DNA of 64,000 bases, taken from contig JAHDVF020001368.1 of the NCBI GenBank assembly GCA_022606425.2, positions 558,001 to 622,000 of the forward strand, given 5' to 3'. Shown here piece by piece: positions 54,668 to 64,000 of this stretch (position 1 is the first letter of the stretch; each line of letters starts with the position of its first letter). The notes below the pieces were generated by a model. It did no database searches. It had not been told where the DNA came from and saw only the letters and a list, made by a program, of their open reading frames with translations. The translations under genes were made by a program, and so were the position numbers. This stretch comes from Lepidostoma basale. Lineage: Eukaryota; Arthropoda; Insecta; Trichoptera; Lepidostomatidae.

Positions 54668-56323
54668 TTTAAAGTTTCATTTTTGTTCAAGATTTGCGTG
54701 GAATAATATATAATATAACTTAATTAAAAAGCCTATCCAAAAAAGCGTGCATGACACGATAAATGAATGTTGAGAAATGTGTCAGAAAAGAAGAGTGGCA
54801 GTCCATTTTTACTGCCTACCTCTTCAAGGAGACAGTGTGATGTTTAGTTAGCTGTTTTTTTTGTTTTTAAAGTAAATTTCAAGTCAAATTTATATATAAA
54901 TCATTACTCCACGTAAATCTTTAGTTGTGGTCGACTATGAAATGAACTTTTTTGACGATACTATAATAATTATTATTGGGCAACTTGCTTCAATTCATAA
55001 TAAAAACAAATACATTTTTTACTGCAAGCCAATAGGTTTGAATTAAAAATTGGAGCTTTCTGTCATGTTTAAGTATAAATTCAAATAAAAATGATTGTAG
55101 TGTAATAAACCAATGAAATTTCGCACACAAAATGCTCAATTTTTGTACATACATGCACTAAAAAGTGAAATAATTTAATTACAAAATTTGGCCTTCGTTT
55201 GTCTACTAAGTCGTGTCATAGAATGCCACTGTAATTGTTACCCGCGGATGTTTCGAATCTAAATAATCGGTATTATGAATGTTTATTTTTAAACATTATT
55301 CCTAAAGTACCTTTTTTTGCATTTAAATATTATATACATAGTTTAAGGTTAGAACATAGTGTTACCTGCTTTGTTTTATAACGTATTTGTAGTGCTACAG
55401 GACTAATGAGTTAATTATTATTAAACACGGATTGTTAATGGTCACTTCAGCTTTCTGACATTTGCATATAGCCGCCATTACAGAAATGCCAAAGACTTGT
55501 TGAATTACTGCCACAAAATTTTCATCTAGACTATTCTTCCGTCTTAAAAATATAAATCTTTAATAGATCATTAACAATCTATATTGTAGAAAAAACACAT
55601 TGATTTTGTATGCAGTTACGACCATAGAGCAAAAAACTAGGCAAGTGCCGAAAAGTTTTTTTGTATTTTGGAATGTGATTTGTGTATAAAACAAATGAAA
55701 TATCTCTTGTGTTGTGTTTGGCTACATCTCTTACATACTTTCACAGCATATCTCTAGTATTGATAAATTCACGAAACGTTGTGAAATATAACATAAAATA
55801 ACTATTTATTTTCACTACCCACGTTAGGTTAAAGATAAAAAAATATATTTTTTAATAAGTTTATAATTTTATGTTTAAACGGAAATTAATCTCATTTAGA
55901 ATTTCCTCTCTATTTTGTGAATTAATTAAATAGTATTTTTAGACTAACTTTTTTTATTATTACTAAAACATTGTGAAATGATTTTATTTTGATACATCTA
56001 TCGGTTGGTTTCTCTACCAGCACTTATACTGTATCCCTACAATCTTCTCCCAAATCATCTCAGTATTCGTTTGTTGATATCTTTGTATATTTATGCTTTT
56101 TACATTTTTTTATAGAGTATTTTCAATGTTTCTAAAAAAAAACTATTTTCAAAATCTTGTTTGATCAGACAACAAAAATCACATGTATCCATTGTTATTT
56201 TTATTTCCATTTTAACCAATAATTGGGCGCTAGGAAACATATTTCTTTTTTTATAAATAATAATATTTTCAGAGGTACACAAATATATACCATAAAATAT
56301 TTTTTTAGCGTAATTCTGAATTA
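54668..56323. other. wfs1 3' flank
   Basis: The first part is the likely 3' UTR. A LINE-A 3' tail on the plus strand (54735-54860, ending TGTGATGTTTAGTTAG) is inserted in it. The rest is AT-rich with no recognised gene or repeat. Confidence 0.5.
55084..55089 (+). promoter_or_regulatory. Candidate wfs1 polyadenylation signal
   Basis: AATAAA lies about 420 bases after the wolframin stop, and a second AATAAA follows about 20 bases later. A LINE-A tail (54735-54860) lies between stop and signal. Confidence 0.3.
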
Positions 56324-57611
56324 TTAGGTGTATAACTTTACTTCCGCCGTTTTTTTTCCGAAATTCGAGGCTTTATCGTAAAAAAACTGGTTATACATTT
56401 ATGATTCAAAGTATTGTCCATCGCTGGCCACTACTTTCTCCCATCTTTCGGGCAGCATACGCCCCGCGTTGAAAAAACTGGTCATCTTTTGAAGCGATCC
56501 ACGAATCGATCCAATTTTTTACTTCTTCATAAGACCGAAAGTGCTGGTCAGCTAGGCCGTGTGCCATTGATCGAAACAAGTGATAGTCCGATGGGAGCAA
56601 CGTCTGGAGAATACGGCGGGTGGGGTAGGACTTCCCATTTCAAGGTTTCCAAGTATATCTTGACCACTTTCGCAACATGGGGTCGAGCATTGTCATGCTG
56701 TAAAATCACTTTATCATGTCTCTCGTTGTATTGCGGCCGTTTGTCTTTCAATGCTCGGCTCAAACGCATTAATTGCGTTCGATAACGATCGCCTGTGATT
56801 GTTTCAGTCGGTTTTAACAACTCATAATACACTACGCCGAGCTGGTCCCACCAAATACTGAGCATAACCTTGGAACCGTGAATATTCGGTTTGGCCGTCG
56901 ACGTGGAAGCATGGCCGGGATATCCCCATGATTTTCTGCGCTTGGGATTATCGTAATGAACCCATTTCTCGTCCCCAGTCACAATGCGATGCAGAAATCC
57001 CTTCCGTCTTTGCCTTGCAAGCAGCTGTTCACAAACACACAAACGCCGTTCAACATCTCTCGGCTTCAACTCGTACGGCACCCAATTTCCTTGTTTCTGA
57101 ATCATTCCCATAACTTTCAGGCGTTTTGAAATGGCTGGTTGCGTCACTCCCAATGATCCTGCCAATTTTTGTTGCGTTTGACACGAGTCTTGATCAAGTA
57201 ATGCCTCCAATTCTGCATCTTCGAAAACCTTCTCTCTTCCACCGCCATGCTGGTCTTCGACGTTAAAATCACCGTTCTTGAAGCGTTGAAACCACTCTCG
57301 GCACGTTCTTTCACTAATAGCGGCCTCACCATAGGTATTTGAGAGCATTCGATGAGCCTCAGCCGCAGATTTCTTCATATTAAAGCATAAAATTAAAACC
57401 TCCCGCAAATGACGAGAATTTGGCTCGTAAGCTGACATGTTTAATCGGGAATAACTTTATGATGCAGACACAAATCAACTAATATTTCGATGGCGTTATG
57501 TTTACAAATACTTAAGCTTATTGTATGACATCTATGATCTATTTATTCCAATTACCACTTACCGCTACTGCCATCTATTGCAAAACGGCGGAAGCAAAGT
57601 TATACACCTAA
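56324..57611 (-). mobile_element. Mariner element, near full length (1288 bp)
   Basis: 30-bp TIRs starting TTAGGTGTATAACTTT at both ends differ at one position. The element is flanked by TA at 56322-56323 and 57612-57613. It encodes a mauritiana/cecropia-type transposase on the minus strand, so the boundaries are exact. Confidence 0.93.
56399..57438 (-). pseudogene. Mariner transposase, two frameshifts
   Basis: The frame opens with MSAYEPNSRHLREVLILCFN. It has an HTH N-terminal region, the WVPYEL linker, first aspartate in VTGDEKW, second in LQHDNARPH and third in YSPD, so the D,D34D triad survives. Right after the third aspartate one extra base (near 56590) shifts the frame to SDYHLFRSMAHGL. 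A second extra base after FFQRG (near 56467) shifts it again before the normal C-terminus. The copy is therefore not expected to make a full-length enzyme but is otherwise well preserved. Confidence 0.88.
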
Positions 57612-57649
57612 TATCATTCTTTTCATTCCATTGCTACCTGTTCATTTTA

Positions 57650-58030
57650 TTTATGGGGTTACACCACCCTGAAATTTTCTGTACCTGCGTCTTTTTTTCC
57701 CAGAAGTCCGATTCGCCCAACCTAGCCAGGTCAGCCAGAACATTGTCCATTTGGCGCAATCTGGGCCTCCTAGAGGTCTTACTCCAGTCGGTCTAGACGC
57801 GTACAGGGTCTTGATTGCTCTGGTCTCTTCGGCTCGGCATACGTGCCCAATCCATTCTAGGCGACCGGCTCTCACGGTGCTCATTATAAGGGGCTGCTGG
57901 GTCATCGTACGGATCTCTTGGTTGGTCCTATGCCTCCTTTCAAGTTCCCGCTGCAACACCAGGTCTGGGTCCCAGGATCATTCTAAGTATCCTATTCTCA
58001 AACCAGTAGATTCTTTGTTGTTCTTTTAGA
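57650..58030 (-). mobile_element. LINE C-terminal fragment
   Basis: The minus strand reads QRELERRHRTNQEIRTM and RAGRLEWIGHVCRAEETRAI, typical of the end of a non-LTR reverse-transcriptase ORF. Confidence 0.7.
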
Positions 58031-58039
58031 GTCATTGTC

Positions 58040-58207
58040 CATGACATAATTAATATGAATAAAAATGTCTATTTTCATTGAATGACATGGCTTAGACAGG
58101 CGAAACATGGCATTCACTTAAAATGTAAAAACTCCTAGAAAGCAGGTGTTTTCATTTGTATTAATTACTAAAAAGCAGGTGTTTTCATTTGTATTAATTA
58201 CTAAATT
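58040..58207 (+). repeat. Family-D repeat with a tandem 38-bp duplication
   Basis: GGCTTAGACAGGCGAAACAT is the family-D core. The following AGCAGGTGTTTTCATTTGTA unit is repeated twice head to tail. Confidence 0.65.
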
Positions 58208-59012
58208 GTTTTGACTGTAGTATTATCGTAGCTGTTTGTCACGCCAGAGCCCTCGTAGAGGCCTTGCTGGGCTCATCATACGAACATGGATAATATCAAG
58301 CGGGAAATATTTTACTTCAGTCCAATTAAGGGTTAAGAATCATAATTTTATTTTCCGTGACCTTTTAATCTTTTTCACTATAATTGCTTTTTGCACAGAA
58401 AATCAAAACACGGTTAATTTAATATTGTACTGTGTACTAACTTTCTTGCCTTCTAACCTTCCTAACCTCTTGTTTTTAAACAAAACTGGATGATTGGGTA
58501 ATTCAAGTGATATAGAGATGCCGACTACTGTAGTCACCTGTCGGTGTGCGAAGGCACTAATTGTACTGATTCTTATACACTGAGGAGATAACAGGGTAAA
58601 CTGATATGACGTATTACCAACTTGTAATTGTTTAACACTCAATTTGTTTTTTTTAAATAGGCAATACATATTTGAGAATGGGCAAAATCATGATCCATGC
58701 AGTAAAGCCTTTAGTAACAAAATATGTTGTGAAATTTTTTTGCATTGTATAAAACAAGATTTTAAAAGTATATGAATAATAATATGTAAATTTAATTTAA
58801 ATAAAATATAGTTTTATTATTATATAACATACAATTTTTTTTAAATGTCTTTCTACCGATTGAAATATTGTACATGACTTTTTTTGATCCGAAAAATGAA
58901 TGTAAACATATATCTAATTAATTAACCCTTTCAGACCTGAATTAATACTATTAACCTCACGTGTAGTAAGGTAATAATGACATTTACGAAACATAAATTT
59001 TTCAATATAATA
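58208..59012. other. AT-rich spacer
   Basis: No gene recognised. At 58922 a TTAACCCTTTCAGACC string resembles a piggyBac tip, and a decayed counterpart may lie near 60465-60480; not convincing. Confidence 0.35.
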
Positions 59013-59427
59013 TAGGGTGTTTTTTTTAGAGGTTTGGTTTTCAAACTGGCAACATTTTTTCTACAGAATGTCAATTTGACACTTGTAATTTGTGCAAATT
59101 TATTTTGAAAATCAAGGTTTGGTTCGCCAAACTTATCGTGCACTACGTCCATTTTACGGTCGACATAATCGTCCATCCGAGCAAGTTATTCGGAACACCA
59201 TGGATCGTTTTCGCACCACGTGCACTCTAGTGGATAATACGCATCCACAAAGACGAAAATTGCACTTCATTTGAGCTAGCCGTGGCGCCATAAGCCCGAA
59301 ATCATATTTAAACAATAATGGCATAAAATTATCTTTTAAATAAAGCCAATATCATAGACATTAACATTATTTCAATGTTTTTTATTTATTTTGAATATGT
59401 ATTGTATAACTCTAAAAAAACACCCTA
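59013..59427 (+). mobile_element. Internally deleted Tc1/mariner-like element, 415 bp
   Basis: The ends TAGGGTGTTTTTTTTAGAG and its inverse (one base shorter) are flanked by TA at 59011-59012 and 59428-59429. The plus strand encodes IYFENQGLVRQTYRALRPFY and then RNTMDRFRTTCTLVDN, the N-terminal helix-turn-helix of a DUF4817-type transposase. The catalytic part is lost. Confidence 0.75.
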
Positions 59428-59764
59428 TATACACACTTTTGATTAGTTTTTACACCACTTTATTTTTTAATAACCGACCGGTTTCACTCCCACCAGCTTT
59501 GGAAGAGAGAGAAGAAGCAAAACCGGGTTATTGTTAGTAAATAATGTGGTATAAAAACAAATTAAAAGTGTATTTATATTTAATAATGTCACACCACAAA
59601 TCAAGTGCTTCATACGAATATATCCAGTTTTCAGTTTGTGAAACACGTAACTAGCCAATTAATTATTTAATTTTGTGTACACCAATAGATGTTGCTGGTA
59701 GTCGAAATTTTGGCATAATCTCGGAATATTGGAAAAATTATAAATGAGCCCCAAGCATGGGGCC

Positions 59765-60028
59765 ATATCGCACGCTTAATAGAACACTGACTTAACTAAA
59801 AAAAAACAAGTTTTGCTCAATCTGACATGAGTCTGTATTTTAACAAAAACAGTCGGAAAACACGTACGAATGGATAGCGTTAACATTGTGAACGATATCG
59901 TACGTACGAATTGATAGCGTTAACATTGTAAAAAATAGATGGATAGCATTAACACAAGCCTCTGTCTAATGTTAACTCAATTATGACCTAAACCATAATC
60001 GGTCAGTTTACTATTAAGCGTGCGATAT
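59765..60028 (+). mobile_element. MITE-3 copy 1
   Basis: Bounded by inverted ATATCGCACGCTTAATAG ends. An internal tandem duplication repeats GATAGCGTTAACATTGT. No coding capacity. Confidence 0.8.
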
Positions 60029-60960
60029 GCTATTTGACCATTTATTCATTGGCCCCACGGTACGCATGGAGAGGTTAAATAATAATGATATAAAAACAAG
60101 TTTTTTTTTTAAACTAGTTCCAATCGGTTTCACCAGGCACGCTGACATTAACAGCCTGGTCCCTTTTATAATAATACTGTTAAAGTACATTTTTCAAGTA
60201 TTTAAATCATTGTAAAATATATATATTTTTGATATTTATCTTTCTGTTTAACCCAAGAGCTTTCATATAACATATCTTCCTCAGTGTAACAGGTTTAAAT
60301 AAAATTATTTAAAAAGATCACTTGCAAAAACACTTTTAAAGAAAATCACATTTGTATTGAGTGCTAGTTTGGCATTGCTGTGTTATCAACTGGTTCAATT
60401 ATTTAAAAAATATATTATGGATTTTCTATTATTATTTTTGTTTTTGTAATTATAATTATTACTGGGTCTTGAAGGGTTGATAAGGAGGGGTGGAACACTG
60501 CTTTTTGCAAAAAAATGTTGCACTAATTAAAAAAATACACAAGTGATAGCTATTGCTGCTTTTGTACACCCGATTGTAAAATGTTCTAAACTACTCGATT
60601 AATACTTTGTCTGTGCATAGATTTGCAGGATTATTAACATGCGTAGCTTGAAATTGATATTCATTTTAACATTTAATTTTATGTATACTTAAAAATGTCA
60701 CTAAAATTGGGTAAAAATACACTTCCAACAGTTTACGCCAAGTCCTCGAAAGATATATTTATGTTCTTACCGCCAGCTATCAACAGGCCAGCGAAGGGGT
60801 ATTAACATTTGAATAACTATAACTCCACTTAGAATAAAAACACTTTATTTCACTTATCACAGACATGTTTCGGTTATAATATAACATTTTTCATTGTACA
60901 AAATATTAATAATGAAATAAAACAGGGTGATCACTTATATACTAAAAAGGGGTGGGTTAT
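60029..60960. other. Spacer between the two MITE-3 copies
   Basis: AT-rich, no gene or other repeat recognised. Pairing of the two flanking MITEs would place it in a loop. Confidence 0.4.
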
Positions 60961-61183
60961 ATATCGCACACTTAATAGTAAACTGACCGATTATGGTTTA
61001 GGTCATAATTGAGTTAACATTAGACAGAGGCTTGTGTTAACGCTATCCATCTATTTTTCACAATGTTAACGCTATCCATTCGTACGTGTTTTTCGACTGT
61101 TTTTGTTAAAACACCGACTCATGTCAGATTGAGCAAAACTTGCTTTTTTGAGTTAAGCCAGTGTTCTATTAAGCGTGCGATAT
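60961..61183 (-). mobile_element. MITE-3 copy 2, opposite orientation
   Basis: Same ends (ATATCGCACACTTAATAG and the inverse of ATATCGCACGCTTAATAG). The interior is the reverse complement of copy 1 without its internal duplication. Confidence 0.8.
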
Positions 61184-61309
61184 GTATAAAGGTGGAGGGG
61201 GTATAATTAGGATTGAGGAGAGGGTAGAGGTAACAGGAACACATTGATCATGGTAATAGAATTTAAATTAAATTAAATTCAATATATTTAATCAATTCTC
61301 ATGTTTGAA

Positions 61310-61592
61310 ATATACTTAATCAACCTGGCTCTGGTAATGCCGGTGGGGAGAGCAATCAAACTGATGAACATGATCGCTTCGGAGATCGATGTCTTTCATA
61401 TTCGTGAAAGTGCGTTCAGAAGACAAATACTCTTTGACTTTGGAGAGTATCTTGTATTCCTAATGTCTAACCATCTCTCATGCGTTCCTGGTATTATATA
61501 TTTTTTATGTTTTACCTGTTCTCAATAGATGCCTTAAACTATAATTGTTGTTTGTAATATCTTTTGAGAAAATAAACTGATTTGATTTGATT
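61310..61592 (+). mobile_element. LINE-C 3' end
   Basis: Reads LALVMPVGRAIKLMNMIASE and IDVFHIRESAFRRQILFD. Ends AAATAAACTGATTTGATTTG, the family tail; close to the copy at 4200-4535. Confidence 0.8.
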
Positions 61593-62160
61593 AAGTGTGT
61601 AAAGTTATAAATTTTGTACATTGAAAAAGGTTATGTTGTAAGTGCAGTTATATTTATTCAAATATGAATCCACAACACAAAGTGAAGGCGAATATAGAAG
61701 GGTATTAACATGTCCGGTGGTATGACAGTACCGTACTTTTGCGCCTACAAATAATTTATTACTCAAATTTTTCCCAAAATACTGAACCAGCATCTGTGAA
61801 CCATTTGTCACAAATGATAATAAAATTAAACATTATAATTGTGTTTTAATTTCAAGCTAAGTGTGTTAATAAGCACGCAAGTATACCTCTAGACAAAGTA
61901 GTTAAATTTGTAATTTAAGCCATTTTTTCATGTGTAATATTATTTTTCAATTGTCTCGGGTATTGAGATTTTTTCAACACTCCTCGTTCACTCCTCCCGC
62001 CGCAGGTAAACATTGTGTCCTGTGAGGTTAGGTGCTTTGAATGTAACATTGTTAATAAATACATAATTCAGGGCTGATAAGAAATTTACATAGTATTACT
62101 GAAATATTGTTTGATAAGAAATAAATGTGTTTTTTAATACTTCTGTGTTCATTTATTTAT
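61593..62160. other. AT-rich spacer with one short repeat
   Basis: 61640-61686 is an inverted copy of the repeat at 50060-50112. Otherwise nothing recognised. Confidence 0.4.
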
Positions 62161-62164
62161 CAAC

Positions 62165-62660
62165 TTAAGGAATAACCATCACGCCCCAAAGAGGTAAGCA
62201 AAAATAATGGACTGCCACATGTTGTCCTGACATACTTCTGTGCTTCCTCTACATTCAACATCGTGTCATACCCCCACGTCAATTTTTCCAACTACTTGCG
62301 TGGCCGACTTTTAATATTTGATTGTGCTACTTTTCCTCAGCTTTCCTCTATTTCTGGCTCTGTTCACATCGTTTACATATACTTTCTTCACCATTCTGTC
62401 TTCATTCATTCTTTCCATGTGTCTAACCATCTTAATAACCCACACATTATTTTATTCATAACACTTTCATTCCCATTGCATTTTCTTCTTATATTTGCAT
62501 TTGACTCTATATCATACATTCGTCTAAGAGATCTTTTTTCTACTTTATTTATTCTACTTTCATCATTTTGGCAACTCCATACTTCACTCTACATAAGGCG
62601 CGGCACAAGAAAATCATTGTGCACCACCATCTTAACTCTTTGAGGCTTTTGTTTGCGATG
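62165..62660 (-). mobile_element. LINE-A 3' fragment
   Basis: The antisense landmarks AACCATCACGCC and CCACATGTTGTCCTGACATA match the other LINE-A tails; decayed. Confidence 0.7.
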
Positions 62661-62745
62661 GCTGCCTCGTTGCTCTTATCGTAAGTATTCATTCTAGCTT
62701 CGCTATTATTGCATCGAAAAAGATCTATTTTTAATTGAGTAATTA

Positions 62746-62978
62746 ACTCAATAGAGACGAAGATGTAAATTGTTTGTCAACAGAATATGGTGGTCGAGGC
62801 GTTTACAGGACTTATGACCTGTCATTGGTTGGGTTAAGCGATCGCTTTATGTAATACAATATTCCCCATTCCGTCCTTCTACGAACACCACGTTTGACAA
62901 TTATTTGAAAGTTGTAATGTTGAGAAACATTTCACATACTTCAGTTCAATCTACACTAGCACTATTTATTGAGACTAG
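62746..62978 (+). repeat. MITE-2, partial copy
   Basis: Matches the left arm and centre of 27282-27660 (AATAGAGACGAAGATGTAAA, then AAGCGATCGCTTTAT). The right arm is missing. Confidence 0.8.
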
Positions 62979-62996
62979 AGGCGAGCATTAAGCTTA

Positions 62997-63137
62997 TCAT
63001 CATCAGCCGTCTGTCATCCACTGCTGAATGTAGGCCTCTCCCAAAGCCCGCCACCGCCCCCTATCCATTGCCGCTCCCATTCATCCATGTCCAGCAATCC
63101 TCTTTAAATCGTCGGTCCAGCGGGCAGGGGGACGTCC
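62997..63137 (-). mobile_element. Short LINE-D 3' end
   Basis: About 135 bp with roughly four differences from 9425-9565, with an (ATC)n tail. Flanks TTAAGCTTA and TTGAGCTTA look like a TSD of about 9 bp with one change. Confidence 0.8.
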
Positions 63138-63140
63138 ATT

Positions 63141-64000
63141 GAGCTTAGTCTACAAGTATTTGTATACATTCAAAAAAACAAGATCTCTTTTTGTTGTCAC
63201 CTCATTTAGAAGACAAATCGCTTTCAATACAGGAGAACTTCGATGCGCCTCTGTAAAATAAGATATGCCGCCTTGCCGTTGTTGGTTTGGGTAGGATATA
63301 AATAAAACAAGATGCATGTATACATATAAGTATATATAATTTAATAGTTCCATCTGACAATTTAAAACACCGTAAATAATACATTCTTACTTAGTTTTAA
63401 CAGACAATGGTTGGAGCCATTCCCAAATCCTACGGTCGGTGTAATCAGAACACAAAGGCGGCCACAGGACAACTCCTCGCCAGTTCCATGCACACTCGGA
63501 CACATCGCTTACTCAAATTATAATTATTTGACACAATTTCATCAAACATTTCTACTGGACTTGAAAGTCGAATTGCTTATTTCGGAAACGTAACTCTAAA
63601 TATAACTCAACTACGAAGCAAGATTTTACATCTAAGTGAGCAAATAAAATGAAAATAAATAATATACAGTATAAGCTTTATTTATTTTTTACTTGATTTC
63701 CAAATATCTTACAGAAAGCAATCAGGAACCCTAAGCCTACGGCCCCACCAAAGCGTTTGGATTAGTGACTCGCTTGCTATCTGCCCAAAAATGACAAACT
63801 GATTAACAATGTTATTAAATTATTTTATTTGAAAATGTCGTGCTATTGATTAAGCTTTTATATTTACTTTAATAAATTAATCAATTAAAGTAAAGGGCAC
63901 TAATGATTTTTAAACACAAAGTTAATATAAAAAAATTATAAACTCACATTTATTGTTTCTTGCACAATGACTTAAAACTCCATATTAAATAACTAATACG
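63141..64000. other. Right-hand end of the window
   Basis: Mostly AT-rich without recognised genes apart from the possible exon. The last 55 bases (TTTATTGTTTCTTGCACAAT onward) are the start of a family-D repeat cut by the window edge. Confidence 0.5.
63403..63525 (+). CDS. Possible terminal exon of an unrecognised gene
   Basis: A plausible acceptor TTTTAACAG is followed by an open frame reading TMVGAIPKSYGRCNQNTKAA and stopping at LLKL. Base composition is richer in GC than its surroundings, and AATAAA follows about 120 bases later. I do not recognise the peptide, and no upstream exon is visible; it could be chance. Confidence 0.22.

Noticed and set aside
58922..60480. Possible 1.5 kb piggyBac-like element (TTAACCCTTTCAGACC to a near-inverse)
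   Set aside because: The right end lacks TTAA and matches only partly; other elements nested inside make the boundary unreliable.

Overview
The window looks like a piece of an AT-rich insect (at least arthropod) nuclear genome. Genes have spliceosomal introns with GT-AG borders. Three conserved animal genes can be rebuilt exon by exon, and almost everything else is transposable-element debris of kinds common in insects. I cannot name the order from sequence alone.

Host genes. (1) A lysyl oxidase-like gene with two SRCR domains (lox2 type, 500 codons, six coding exons) lies on the minus strand from 30717 to 22049. All copper-binding histidines and both residues of the LTQ cofactor are present. 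(2) Mitochondrial ribosomal protein bL35m (mRpL35, 183 aa, two exons) lies on the minus strand at 41024-40380. (3) Wolframin (wfs1, 914 aa, eight coding exons) lies on the plus strand at 46873-54667. mRpL35 and wfs1 are divergently transcribed. The 5.8 kb between their start codons has been inflated by a complete 3.07 kb hAT transposon, a 448 bp hAT-type MITE, a duplicated repeat and a LINE scrap. A possible terminal exon of an unrecognised gene sits near 63403-63525.

Mobile DNA. The stretches 1-22 kb, 31-40 kb and 55-64 kb are mosaics of truncated non-LTR retrotransposons. I separate five tail families: LINE-A with a (GTTA)n tail, LINE-B (RTE-like) with a (GAA)n tail, LINE-C with a TTTGA-type tail, LINE-D (RTE-like) with a (GAT)n tail, and LINE-E with a GAAGAA tail. 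There are also a tRNA-derived SINE, a nearly complete mariner with two frameshifts, mariner, Tc1-like, piggyBac and pogo remnants, and three families of MITE or foldback element. Several insertions are delimited exactly by target-site duplications. The hAT at 43148-46218 is the only element that appears intact: 16-bp TIRs, perfect 8-bp TSD, uninterrupted transposase and its own intron.

Most interesting pattern. Four unrelated dispersed repeat families share one skeleton: a CTGANGA-like block, one T, a short hairpin, GAAA, a self-complementary 4-8 nt block, then a C. This resembles a type I hammerhead ribozyme with a palindromic stem III, as known in Penelope-like elements and retrozymes. Several copies are arranged as long inverted repeats. 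Every copy here departs from the canonical core in at least one place, so activity is an inference.
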